Shown one piece after another: positions 1-8,500 of a stretch of 41,836 bases of DNA. The DNA is taken from assembly GCA_021776595.1 (NCBI GenBank), contig JAJFFP010000062.1, forward strand, positions 1 through 41,836, in the 5' to 3' direction. The translations under genes were made by a program, and so were the position numbers. This DNA comes from Robiginitomaculum sp. Lineage in GTDB: Bacteria; Pseudomonadota; Alphaproteobacteria; Caulobacterales; Maricaulaceae. The stretch's first letter is position 1. Each line of letters starts with the position of its first letter. The notes under the pieces were generated by a model, which worked only from the letters and a program-made list of their open reading frames with translations, was not told where the DNA came from and searched no databases.

Positions 1-104
1 GCTTTATAATCCTCATCATTGAAAAACACGGTCTCGCGCCGGTTGCCGCGTTGGGTGACGTGGTGCGGTAAGCCGGGAATAACAATGCGCGCAAGTCGTG
101 CCAT
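1..104 (-). CDS. REP-associated / IS200-like tyrosine transposase, N-terminal fragment cut by window edge
   Basis: Reading the minus strand from an ATG at 104-102 gives an open frame to the window edge, beginning MARLARIVIPGLPHHVTQRG and continuing NRRETVFFNDEDYK. This is the characteristic start of the Y1/HUH transposase-like family (IS200-like, including RAYT proteins tied to REP sequences), usually about 200-330 residues long. Only about 34 codons are inside the window, so the HUH metal-binding motif and catalytic tyrosine cannot be checked, and an intact gene cannot be told from a remnant. Repeats with inverted copies lie just upstream (146-265 and 811-1035), as expected for a REP/RAYT locus. 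The family call is confident; the RAYT subtype is inferred. Confidence 0.8.
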   Translation of the reverse strand, partial: MARLARIVIPGLPHHVTQRGNRRETVFFNDEDYK

Positions 105-145
105 AGCCGATCCATAGTGCAATTATCGGTAAGGAGCAATAATTA

Positions 146-265
146 CGGTTACTGTCACCGTAACCGTAACCACCGTAACCACCGTAACCACCCGAAGAAG
201 CAATAGTTTCGGTTACTGTCACCGTTATCCACCCACCGTTATCCCACCGTTATCCACCGTTATCC
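146..265. repeat. Short direct repeats upstream of the transposase
   Basis: CGGTTACTGTCACCGT at 146-161 recurs at 210-225, where it is part of a longer unit (204-225) beginning TAGTTTCGG. Between them ACCGTAACC is repeated three times in tandem (163-171, 172-180, 181-189). After them CACCGTTATCC occurs four times (220-230, 234-244, 245-255, 255-265). Reverse-complement copies of the longer unit lie at 811-828, 979-1000 and 1023-1035. I see no gene in 105-295. Confidence 0.8.
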
Positions 266-369
266 GAGTTGCCACTTCTCTAGAAAAAGCAGTTGAATGT
301 CTTAATAATGTGACAGATGGTGGGTCTGGTTGCTGAGCATTGGTAGTTTTTAACTACATATGGAGAAAA

Positions 370-809
370 ATGTTGTTCAAAAATACGGTTTTCCCTGTTA
401 TTGCAACTCGCAAGAACTTACTTTATGTGAATATCACAATTATTTTTCTGATAATTGTTGTTCAGCTTCCTGCCTTGTTTTATTTCAAAACTAAAAATTT
501 TACTGTATATAGCGTGCTTGCAACGGTTTTTTTATATTTCTTTTTGGCTATTATTTTTAACACCCTGTACATAAATAATATAATCGGTAGCAAATATGTA
601 ATAAATTACAAAAAAATTCTTTTTATGCCTCGATTATATATTCTTTTGGAGTAATATTGTTTTTAAATAGTATTGATATAGTGAAGAGTTTATATATATG
701 GTTCATAATATTTATTATTACATATCTTTTTGGTTATATTTTGTATAATATTATTTATTATACATTTAGTCTCTTTTTGAGTATATTGCAATCAAAGGGG
801 CGTCCGTAG
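370..809 (+). pseudogene. AT-rich island: small multi-pass membrane protein ORF, apparently frameshifted
   Basis: About 295-800 is strikingly AT-rich compared with the flanks. A frame runs from ATG 370 (GGAG at 362-365 as ribosome site; an in-frame TTG at 340 is the alternative) to a stop at 652-654 and is very hydrophobic, with helices such as NITIIFLIIVVQLPALFYF. A second frame, open from 591 to a TAG at 807-809, continues the same character (SFGVILFLNS, then IWFIIFIITYLFGYILY). Joining them by a -1 shift at the A7 run 610-616 gives about 146 residues with roughly four membrane helices. I do not recognise the family. It could be a decayed gene, a homopolymer sequencing error, or a programmed shift. 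The composition suggests horizontal acquisition. Confidence 0.45.
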
Positions 810-810
810 A

Positions 811-1035
811 TGACAGTAACCGAAACTATCCATTTGCCAGGCACCTCCACGGCCGGTTCCTGCGCCGCTTCGCCGCCGCGCAGCTACATTCATGGTGAGC
901 AGAACCGTGGCCCCGGTGGGGCCGCGTAAGTCCGCGAACAATAATCGCCTGACCTCTGCCAGTGACAGCACCACGATTACGGTGACAGTAACCGAAACTA
1001 ATGATCTTTCTTGGGTAAGACAACAGTAACCGAAA
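811..1035. repeat. Inverted copies of the left-end repeat
   Basis: TGACAGTAACCGAAACTA at 811-828 is identical to 983-1000. The longer unit 979-1000 is the exact 22-bp reverse complement of 204-225. A shorter copy, ACAGTAACCGAAA, lies at 1023-1035. The copies therefore face each other across the AT-rich island. The GC-rich stretch 829-978 has open frames on the minus strand, but none with recognisable protein character. Confidence 0.8.
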
Positions 1036-1101
1036 ACACATACCCACCCTTCGAGGCTCGGCTGCGCCTCACGTCTCTGGGTGAGGGTGTGGGAAATATG
1101 C
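1030..1101. repeat. Palindromic intergenic repeat, copy A
   Basis: The 72-bp unit containing CACCCTTCGAGGCTCGGC and GTGAGGGTGTGGGAAATATG is repeated almost exactly 200 bp downstream (1231-1301). Its ends (CCCACCCT and AGGGTGTGGG) can pair. The CCTTCGAG...GATGAGG theme resembles the abundant palindromic repeats of alphaproteobacterial intergenic regions; that family assignment is from memory. Confidence 0.75.
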
Positions 1102-1140
1102 TTCACTGGTGAGGGGGGGAGAGGGGTGAGACTTGTGCCT

Positions 1141-1191
1141 CATGCTGAGGTGCCCCACCAGTACGTGTTACTGGTGCGGCCTCGAAGCATG
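1141..1191. repeat. Hairpin-forming palindromic repeat, variant
   Basis: CATGCT-GAGG at 1141-1150 pairs with CCTC-GA-AGCATG at 1180-1191, and an inner stem CACCAGTA (1156-1163) pairs with TACTGGTG (1169-1176) around a 5-nt loop. The outer arms match the design of the hairpin near the right end of the window (41688-41722: CATGTT-GAG...CTC-GA-AACATG), so both belong to one repeat family. Confidence 0.7.
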
Positions 1192-1230
1192 TGTGCGCTG
1201 AAAACACCTGGGGGTTTCGGCATCAGGAAC

Positions 1231-1301
1231 CCGAAACACATACCCACCCTTCGAGGTTCGGCTGCGCCTCACACCTCAGGATGAGGGTGTGGGAAATATG
1301 C
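1231..1301. repeat. Palindromic intergenic repeat, copy B
   Basis: Direct repeat of 1030-1101 with a few substitutions. The middle reads CACACCTCAGGATGAGGG here, against CACGTCTCTGGGTGAGGG in copy A. Both copies end GTGTGGGAAATATGC. Confidence 0.75.
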
Positions 1302-1578
1302 GTTATGCCGGGTTGTGTGATTTAGGCGTCAGCAATCAAAATCATTCATTTGCCGGTTTTATCCCCCAAGGGGCAGTGTGGGGCACCTGTTGAGCCCTGG
1401 TTGTCCCGCATCTGCCCCATAATGCACACTTATGGGGGAAAACCTGCCCTCATTTATCCCAAAAATGACCCTTATTACCCCTTAATGCCCTTATGGGTTT
1501 GGTGACTTATCCTCTGGTCAGCCACAGGGTGCATAATCATCCTGTGAAGGGTATCTCATTTATACCCTTTACGGCTCT
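1302..1578. other. Non-coding stretch with two hairpins
   Basis: No convincing gene is visible. Two perfect short stems stand out: CCCCATAA (1415-1422) with TTATGGGG (1430-1437), and AAGGGTAT (1547-1554) with ATACCCTT (1562-1569), each with a 7-nt loop. The motif TTATCCC recurs several times. The second hairpin sits just before the candidate proS promoter and has no long T run, so a terminator role is unproven. Confidence 0.5.
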
Positions 1579-1607
1579 TTGACAGTGTAAAACCCTTATA
1601 GCATAAC
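1579..1607 (+). promoter_or_regulatory. Candidate sigma-70 promoter for proS-lolC-lolD
   Basis: TTGACA at 1579-1584 (perfect -35), a 17-nt spacer, then CATAAC at 1602-1607 (4/6 match to TATAAT). It would leave a leader of about 340 nt before the chosen proS start. That leader has no convincing gene, only a weak CGTAACC/GGTTACG inverted repeat at 1772-1778 and 1809-1815. Confidence 0.5.
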
Positions 1608-1955
1608 GCTTGATGCAATATCGCGCGGGTGAAGCGTTGCTTTCCTGCGCGCATTTTATGGCGACTGCTGATCATTACCGGCGCGCCCTGCACCGCACAA
1701 TCGCGGACTTTTGGGGTTTATCCCCGCCGTTTTGCCTGTGCCTCTTCGCATTGGGACGAAAAACCAAAAATCGTAACCCCAATTACATGAGGTTTCAGCC
1801 TTGTTAGAGGTTACGCGCAAAAAAACATGCCGTGATGGCGCCATGGCGGGGCGTGTGGCCAGGTAATATCTGTATCGGGATGCAAACGTGCTGTGGACAT
1901 GGTGTTGCGGGACAGTCTATCACGGCAGGTAGAGGATAAAGACTGGAAGTTATTG

Positions 1956-3290
1956 ATGCGCCTTTCCCGATATTTTTTACCGACCTTAAAAGAAACCCCT
2001 TCGGAGGCCCGGATTGCCTCGCACCGGCTGATGCTGCGTGCAGGCATGATCCACCAGGAAGCGGCGGGGATATATTCCTGGTTGCCGCTTGGTTTCAAGG
2101 TTTTGCAAAATATTGAGCAGATCGTGCGTGAAGAACAAAACCGCGCCGGGGCCGTGGAAATGCTGATGCCCACCATTCAACCGGCAGAGCTATGGCGCGA
2201 GAGTGAGCGCTATGAGGCCTATGGCAAGGAAATGTTGCGCATTACCGACCGGCACAAGCGCGAAATGCTTTACGGGCCAACCAATGAGGAAATGCTGACC
2301 GGCATATTCCGTTCCTATTGCCGTTCGTACAAGGAACTGCCCAAGCTGCTTTATCATATTCAGTGGAAGTTTCGCGATGAGGTCCGCCCGCGTTTTGGGG
2401 TCATGCGTGGCCGGGAGTTTTTGATGAAGGATGCCTATTCCTTTGACATTGATGAGGCCGCCGCGCGTAAATCCTATAACCGCATGTTTATTGCTTATCT
2501 GAATACCTTTGCCAGAATGGGGCTGAAGGCGGTGCCCATGCGCGCAGAAACCGGGCCGATTGGCGGCGATTTATCGCATGAATTCATCATTCTGGCCGAT
2601 ACCGGTGAGTCAGCGGTTTATTGCCACAAGGATCTGGTGGATATGCCCTCGCCGGGTCTGGATGTTGATTTTGAAGGTGATCTGCAACCACTGGTGGATG
2701 AACGCACAGCGCTTTATGCGGCCACCGAAGATGTGCATGATGAAGACGCGTTTATGGCGGTGCCAGAGGACAAGCGTTTAAGCGCGCGCGGCATTGAAGT
2801 TGGCCAGGTTTTCTACTTTGGCACCAAATATTCAAAACCCATGAAGGCCACGGTAGCACTGCCCGGCGGCGCAGAGCAGGCGGTGCATATGGGTTCTTAC
2901 GGCGTGGGCGTTTCGCGTATTGCCGGTGCCATAATCGAAGCCAGCCATGATGAAAACGGTATTATCTGGCCGATGGCCATCGCTCCTTTCAAGGTTGGCA
3001 TTATCAATTTGCGTCAAGGAGAAGTTGCCACCGATGCCGCCTGTGAAGAGGCATATCTGGCACTGGTCAATGCCGGGGTCGATCCGCTTTATGACGATAG
3101 TGAAGACCGGGCCGGGGCCAAGTTTTCGCGCATGGATATGATCGGCCTGCCCTGGCAGTTGATTATTGGACCACGGGGCCTGAAAGATGGCCTGGTTGAA
3201 ATTAAAGAGCGCGCCAGCGGGGATCGCCAAAGCCTGCCGTTGCGGGACGCCTTAAACCAGTTGCAAGATATCTGCACGGTTAGCGTATGA
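1956..3290 (+). CDS. proS: Prolyl-tRNA synthetase, short alphaproteobacterial form
   Basis: A cytoplasmic class II aminoacyl-tRNA synthetase that charges tRNA-Pro with proline. The ATG at 1956 gives 444 residues starting [20 protein letters not shown], the usual N-terminus, with GGAAG at 1945-1949 as ribosome site. A GTG at 1893 would add 21 untypical residues. Motif 2 ([10 protein letters not shown]) begins near residue 139, and motif 3 (GSYGVGVSR) is at 313-321. The distance between them is too short for the YbaK-like editing insertion of E. coli-type ProS, so this is the short type without cis-editing. The C-terminal anticodon-binding domain follows ([11 protein letters not shown] onward). 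Its stop overlaps the lolC start (ATGA), so translation is probably coupled. Confidence 0.96.
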   Translation: MRLSRYFLPTLKETPSEARIASHRLMLRAGMIHQEAAGIYSWLPLGFKVLQNIEQIVREEQNRAGAVEMLMPTIQPAELWRESERYEAYGKEMLRITDRHKREMLYGPTNEEMLTGIFRSYCRSYKELPKLLYHIQWKFRDEVRPRFGVMRGREFLMKDAYSFDIDEAAARKSYNRMFIAYLNTFARMGLKAVPMRAETGPIGGDLSHEFIILADTGESAVYCHKDLVDMPSPGLDVDFEGDLQPLVDERTALYAATEDVHDEDAFMAVPEDKRLSARGIEVGQVFYFGTKYSKPMKATVALPGGAEQAVHMGSYGVGVSRIAGAIIEASHDENGIIWPMAIAPFKVGIINLRQGEVATDAACEEAYLALVNAGVDPLYDDSEDRAGAKFSRMDMIGLPWQLIIGPRGLKDGLVEIKERASGDRQSLPLRDALNQLQDICTVSV

Positions 3291-4606
3291 GTGAAAAACC
3301 CGCACTTTCCAGACGTGGCGCGGCTCCTTTTTCCTCTTATGAGCGGGCCATTGCCTGGCGATATTTGCGCGCCAAAAGGGCCGAGGGCGGGGTTTCGCTG
3401 ATCACCACCATTTCTTTTATTGGTATCATGCTGGCCGTGGCGGTGATGATTATCGTTATGTCGGTAATGAATGGCTATCGCGATAAAATTTTCGACATCA
3501 TGCTGGGCACACAGGGACATATTTTTGTCCAAACCGCCGGTGTTCCACCTGAAGAGGTGGAGCCTTTAAGGCGGCGCCTTGCCAGAGTGCCCCATGTGAA
3601 AACGGCGCGTTCCATGGTGGTGGGGCAGGCGGCGGCGCTATCCAATCGTGGCGGCGATGCCTCGCTGGCGGTGGTATTTGGTACCCAGGCCAGAGATTTA
3701 CGCAAAATGCCGCTGGTGGCGGATAAACTGATTGCCGGTGATCTTGATCAGTTCGGGCAAGGCCGTAATGGCGGCAATCAAATTGTTATTGGCGCGGCCA
3801 TGGCCCGTAAATATGATCTGACCGCTGGCGATGATCTCAAACTGCTATCCTTCAGCTCCAGCAATATGACACCTTTTGGCTCATCGCCGCGCTCTAAACT
3901 CTATCGCATTGGCGCGGTATTCGAGATGGGGTTGGATGATTATGACAGCGCGTTTATCTATATGCCGCTGAAACAGGCGGAATTGTTTTTCAGCCGTGAT
4001 GGCATGCCTGATTATATCGAAATTCGCGTGGACGATCCGTTTAATACGCTGCCGGTTCGTCTGGCTCTGGCCAGGGCCGCTGGAATGCCGGTCCTGATTG
4101 ATGACTGGAAAGACAAGAATAAAACCTATGTTACGGCCTTGAAGGTAGAGCGCACACTGATGCGCATGATCCTTTTGCTGATCGTTGCCATTGCCGTGAT
4201 GAATATCATTTCCGGTCTGGTAATGCTGGTCAAAAACAAGAGCAGGGACATTGCTATCTTGCGTACCATGGGCGCCACGCGCGGCGCGGCCATGCGCATT
4301 TTTATTATGGCGGGGGCGGCCATTGGCGGGTTTGGAACACTGGCCGGTCTGATTTTGGGGATTGTGTTCGCCATCTATATAGACCCGATACAAGATGTGA
4401 TCCAATGGGTGTTTGCCATTTTTAATCCCGGCGAGCGACTGTTTGACGCGGAAGTATATGAGTTGGCGCGCTTACCGGCCCAGGTGGAATGGCAGGAGGT
4501 CACGGTCATTGCGCTCTTTGGTTTTGCCATGTCCATTCTGGTGACGTTACCACCATCCTGGCGCGCCTCGCGCCTCGATCCGGTGGAGGCCTTGCGCTAT
4601 GAATAA
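3287..4606 (+). CDS. lolC: Lipoprotein-releasing ABC transporter permease LolC/LolE
   Basis: Inner-membrane subunit of the LolCDE machine, which lifts outer-membrane lipoproteins out of the inner membrane and hands them to LolA. The 439 residues follow the MacB/FtsX layout: one membrane helix near 38-62, a large periplasmic domain near 63-290, then three helices near 291-314, 338-366 and 404-423. The cytoplasmic coupling region [11 protein letters not shown] lies at 321-331 and the family ending [12 protein letters not shown] is present. Alphaproteobacteria commonly have a single LolC/E-type permease (LolF-like) beside lolD, which fits here. The start overlaps proS and the end overlaps lolD by 8 nt. 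Confidence 0.95.
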   Translation: MSEKPALSRRGAAPFSSYERAIAWRYLRAKRAEGGVSLITTISFIGIMLAVAVMIIVMSVMNGYRDKIFDIMLGTQGHIFVQTAGVPPEEVEPLRRRLARVPHVKTARSMVVGQAAALSNRGGDASLAVVFGTQARDLRKMPLVADKLIAGDLDQFGQGRNGGNQIVIGAAMARKYDLTAGDDLKLLSFSSSNMTPFGSSPRSKLYRIGAVFEMGLDDYDSAFIYMPLKQAELFFSRDGMPDYIEIRVDDPFNTLPVRLALARAAGMPVLIDDWKDKNKTYVTALKVERTLMRMILLLIVAIAVMNIISGLVMLVKNKSRDIAILRTMGATRGAAMRIFIMAGAAIGGFGTLAGLILGIVFAIYIDPIQDVIQWVFAIFNPGERLFDAEVYELARLPAQVEWQEVTVIALFGFAMSILVTLPPSWRASRLDPVEALRYE

Positions 4607-5312
4607 CCGCATAGGCAATGCAGCCGACAAGCCTGTCTTGCAGCTAAATAACATAAGCCGGCGCTACCCCTCTGGCGGCGGAGTGCTTGAAGTCCTCTGC
4701 GGCGTTGATCTGGATATTGCCGCCGGTGAGTTTGTTGGCCTGATCGGGCCATCGGGGTCCGGCAAGTCAACCTTGCTGCATGCTGCCGGGCTTTTGGAAA
4801 AACCTGATGAGGGGGAAGTCTGGATAGAAGGGCAGGAGTGTTTGTCCCTGCGCGACCATGAGCGCACCGCCGTGCGCCGTAATGGCATCGGCTTTGTTTA
4901 TCAGTTTCACCACCTTTTGCCCGAATTTACGGCGCTGGATAATGTGGCCATGCCCCTTCGTATTGCTGGTGAGAGTGTGCGAAAAGCGCGCCGTGAAGCT
5001 ATGCGATTACTCGAAATTATGGGGCTTGCCGATCGTGTAAAGCATCAGCCTTCACAGCTTTCCGGCGGTGAGCAGCAAAGAGTGGCGATCGCGCGGGCGC
5101 TAGTCAATCGGCCACGCATTTTGCTGGCTGACGAGCCAACTGGTAATCTTGATCCCAACACATCAGCGGCAGTGTTTCAAAGTCTGTTTGATCTGGTGCG
5201 CATAGAGCGTGTGGCGGCACTGGTGGCCACACACAACCACGATTTGCAATCCTATATGGATCGGGTGCTGGTGATGTCAGAGGGCAAAACATTCAGTAAA
5301 ACAACAAGATAA
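4599..5312 (+). CDS. lolD: Lipoprotein-releasing system ATP-binding protein LolD
   Basis: ATPase subunit that powers lipoprotein release by the LolC-type permease encoded just upstream; acts on the cytoplasmic face of the inner membrane. The 237-residue protein shows all ABC motifs: Walker A GPSGSGKST at 50-58, Q-loop near 102, signature LSGGEQQRVAIARAL at 154-168, Walker B LLADEPTGNLD from 175 and the H-loop histidine at 212. The ATG at 4599 lies inside the last codons of lolC, indicating translational coupling. No clear terminator follows. The next 290 bases contain SOS-like boxes and a microprotein gene. Confidence 0.96.
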   Translation: MNNRIGNAADKPVLQLNNISRRYPSGGGVLEVLCGVDLDIAAGEFVGLIGPSGSGKSTLLHAAGLLEKPDEGEVWIEGQECLSLRDHERTAVRRNGIGFVYQFHHLLPEFTALDNVAMPLRIAGESVRKARREAMRLLEIMGLADRVKHQPSQLSGGEQQRVAIARALVNRPRILLADEPTGNLDPNTSAAVFQSLFDLVRIERVAALVATHNHDLQSYMDRVLVMSEGKTFSKTTR

Positions 5313-5376
5313 GTCCAGCAACGGATTTAACCTATAACATTATCAGAACACCTGACTAAAATCTCCTTGACGATAA

Positions 5377-5406
5377 GAACAAAACGTGAAAGAACAAACC
5401 ACGAAC
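5377..5406 (+). promoter_or_regulatory. Tandem LexA (SOS) boxes upstream of the SidA-like ORF
   Basis: GAAC-N7-GAAC at 5392-5406 is the reverse complement of the alphaproteobacterial LexA box GTTC-N7-GTTC. Directly before it lies a near-consensus copy, GAAC-N7-GAAA, at 5377-5391. The sites end 32 bp before the ATG of the 30-codon ORF, so LexA bound here would be well placed to repress it. The same arrangement of one perfect and one imperfect box occurs upstream of lexA in this window. Confidence 0.72.
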
Positions 5407-5438
5407 TAAAAAATGCTATAGGATATAAGGAGAAGAAA

Positions 5439-5531
5439 ATGCGTGATTTACTCAGAGAAGCGGCTGCCCTTTCTGTGCTGGCGGGGCTAACCATGCTGGT
5501 TGGTGCATGGTCGATGGTTCTCGGCGGCTGA
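5439..5531 (+). CDS. SidA-like SOS-controlled membrane microprotein (candidate division inhibitor)
   Basis: A 30-codon ORF with a strong ribosome site (AAGGAGAAG at 5428-5436) directly before its ATG. The product starts MRDLLREAAALSV and continues LAGLTMLVGAWSMVLGG: a short charged N-terminus and one hydrophobic helix of about 20 residues. It lies between lolD and dnaE and is preceded by tandem LexA boxes. Caulobacter crescentus SidA is a 29-residue SOS-induced inner-membrane protein that blocks division through the FtsW/FtsN machinery, and from memory its gene neighbours dnaE. Size, topology, regulation and position all agree, so orthology is a reasonable inference. I cannot compare the sequences. 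Otherwise it is an unnamed LexA-controlled microprotein. Confidence 0.68.
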   Translation: MRDLLREAAALSVLAGLTMLVGAWSMVLGG

Positions 5532-5554
5532 AGAAAGCGTTAAGCTGTCATAGA

Positions 5555-5577
5555 ATCAATGATAGGGAAACATTGAT
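5555..5577 (+). other. Stem-loop between the microprotein ORF and dnaE
   Basis: ATCAATG (5555-5561) pairs perfectly with CATTGAT (5571-5577) around a 9-nt loop, 21 nt before the dnaE start. There is no T run after it, so it is not an obvious terminator; it may shape dnaE translation initiation. Confidence 0.45.
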
Positions 5578-5598
5578 CAGGTAGGGTGAGTCAGGATT

Positions 5599-8500
5599 AT
5601 GGACATAGCTTCATTGCCTTTTGTGCATTTGCGCTGTCGTTCGGCCTATTCTCTTCTTGAAGGCGCGGTTGAAATCAAAGGGCTGCGCGACCTGGCCTTG
5701 CGCCATGAAATGCCGGCGCTGGCTATTACCGACTATAACAATCTGTTTGGCGCGCTGGAATTTTCTGAAACCCTGGCTGATGCGGGTGTTCAGCCCCTTA
5801 TGGGACTGACGCTGGCCCTGGGCGCACCGGATAATCAAAGTGCAGGATTTAATACGATTGTCGGCACCATCGCTTTGCTGGCCTCAAATCGCGAAGGTTA
5901 TCTGAATTTGATGGCCTTGAGTTCCAAGGCCTTTTTGGATGTTGATCCGGCTGATTTAGCCCATGTCACCTGGCAGGATGTGGCGGCCCATTCTTCTGGT
6001 CTGGTCCTTCTTAGCGGCGGCTATGACGGCATGGTGAACCGCTTGCTGCATGATGGAAATGTGGAACAGGCGCAGCAGCAACTTGATCTGATGGCCAATG
6101 TATTTGGTGATAACTTTTTTATTGAAATACAGCGCCATGGCCGCCCTGAAGAGGCGCAAAGTGAACCGGTGCTCATGGACTGGGCATCACAACATGGCAT
6201 AGCCATGGTGGCCAGTAATGAGCCATATTTTGCAGACCGTGAGATGTATGAAGCCCATGATGCGCTTTTGTGCATTTCGCAAAGTACATTTTTGTCGGTG
6301 CCGGACCGCATACGGGTTACCTCTGAGCACTATTTCAAATCTGCCAAAGAAATGGCCGAGCGTTTTAGCGATGCGCCAGAATTGCTGGGGAACACTGCAT
6401 TGGTGGCTATGCGTTGTCATTACCGGCCCCGAACCCACACACCGATTTTACCCAACTTTGCCGGTGGCAAGGCCAGTGATAAAGGCACAGATGAAGCCGA
6501 TATGCTGGCCAGTCAGGCCAGAGAGGGCCTGCGCCAAAGACTTGGCAGTATAGAACTTGCTGCCTCCGAACAGGCCTATTGGGACCGGCTGGAACATGAA
6601 CTGGGTATTATTAACCAGATGGGCTTTCCTGGTTATTTCCTGATTGTTGCCGATTTTATCAAATGGGCAAATGCACAAGGCATTCCGGTAGGGCCGGGCC
6701 GGGGCTCTGGTGCCGGCTCGGTGGTGGCCTGGGCCTTGACCATTACCGGTCTTGATCCTTTGCGTTTTGGTCTTTTATTTGAGCGCTTCTTGAACCCGGA
6801 ACGGGTGTCCATGCCTGATTTTGACATCGATTTTTGTCAGGAACGCCGGGGTGAAGTGATCGAATATGTGCGCCGTAAATACGGCAAGGATCGTGTGGCG
6901 CAAATCATTACATTTGGTACCTTGCAGGCACGGGTTGTTCTGCGCGATGTTGGCCGTGTGATGCAATTGCCCCTGGGGCTGGTTGATCGTCTGGCCAAGC
7001 TGGTGCCAAGCAATCCGGCTAATCCGGTTACCTTGAAAGAGGCCATTGCTTCTGAGCCAGGCTTGCAACAGGCCCGTGATGATGATCAGGATGTGGCACA
7101 ATTGCTGGATACAGCCTTGAAGCTGGAAGGGCTTTATCGCAATGCGTCAACCCATGCGGCGGGGGTGGTCATTGGCGATCGGCCACTGGTTGAATTGACC
7201 CCGCTTTATCGCGACCCCCGTTCTGAAGTGCCGGCGACACAATTCAATATGAAATGGGCGGAAAAGGGCGGCCTCGTTAAATTTGACTTTTTGGGTCTGA
7301 AAACCCTTACCGTGATTGATCGTGCTGTTTCTTTTCTGGAGAGGCGCAATGTCGAGGTTGATATTGATCATTTGCCCCTTGATGATGGAAAAACTTATTC
7401 CATGCTGTCACGGGCACAAACGGTTGGTATCTTCCAGTTGGAAAGCTCTGGAATGCGCGATGTGTTGCGTAAAGCCAGACCCGACTGCTTTGAGGATATC
7501 ATCGCTATTGTGGCGCTGTATCGCCCTGGCCCTATGGAAAATATTCCCAAATATACGGCGTGTAAGCATGGTCAGGAAGCGCCATTATTTTTGCACGAAA
7601 AGATCACCCATATTACCGCTGAAACCTATGGCGTCATTATCTATCAGGAACAGGTGATGCAGATTGCCCAGGTGTTGGCGGGGTACTCGCTGGGCGAAGC
7701 GGACCTGTTGCGTCGGGCCATGGGTAAGAAGATCAAGTCAGAAATGCAGGCCCAGCGCCAGCGTTTTGTTGCCGGCGCCGTAGAAAATGGCGTGGAAGAG
7801 GACAAGGCCGAGCATATTTTTGATCTGGTGGATAAGTTTGCCGGTTATGGCTTTAATAAATCGCACTCGGCTGCCTATGCCCTGGTGGCGTATCAGACGG
7901 CCTGGTTAAAGGCGCATTATCCGGTTGAATTATTGGCCGCTTTGATGAGCCTTGATATTACCAATACCGATAAACTGGCGGTTTTTGTGCAAGATGCCCG
8001 TAACTGTGGTGTGAAGGTCTGTGGCCCGGATATTAACCGAAGCCTTGCGGGTTTTTCCGTTCAGGACGGTAAAATCATCTATGCCCTTGGCGCGGTGCGC
8101 AACGTTGGTGGCAGCGCCATGGAAAATATTATTCAGGAGCGCAGTCAAAACGGTCCCTATAAGGACTTGGTTGATTTTGCCGCCAGAGTTGATCCAAAAT
8201 CACTCAACAAGCGGGCACTTGAAAATCTGGCCAGAGCCGGGGCCTTTGATTCGGTCGAGGCTAACCGTCAGAAAGTCTATAATGCAGCCAGCCAGTTACT
8301 CGCCCATGCCGCTTTAGCAGACAAGGAGCGCACATCGGCCCAGGTTGGTTTGTTTGGCGATGACACAACAGCACTTGGGCAGGCAGAACTGCCCAATTGT
8401 GAAGTCTGGCCGCTTGATAAAAAATTGCAGGAAGAGCTTGCCGCCATCGGGTTCTATTTTTCCGGGCATCCCATTGATGTTTTCGGGCAGAGTGTAAAGT

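Noticed and set aside
146-265. CRISPR-like array
   Set aside because: Repeat units are 9-16 bp with almost no spacers and irregular period; no cas genes are present.
792-1106. Minus-strand frames across 792-1106
   Set aside because: They run through the repeats and the palindromic element and resemble no protein family.
1610-1807. 65-codon plus-strand frame upstream of proS
   Set aside because: TTG start, no ribosome site and no protein-like character; probably the proS leader.
1893-1955. GTG at 1893 as proS start
   Set aside because: The 21 extra residues are not family-like; ATG 1956 gives the standard [10 protein letters not shown] start.
5367-5372. TTGACG as -35 of the microprotein promoter
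   Set aside because: No acceptable -10 at 16-18 bp; the promoter position remains undetermined although the LexA boxes are clear.
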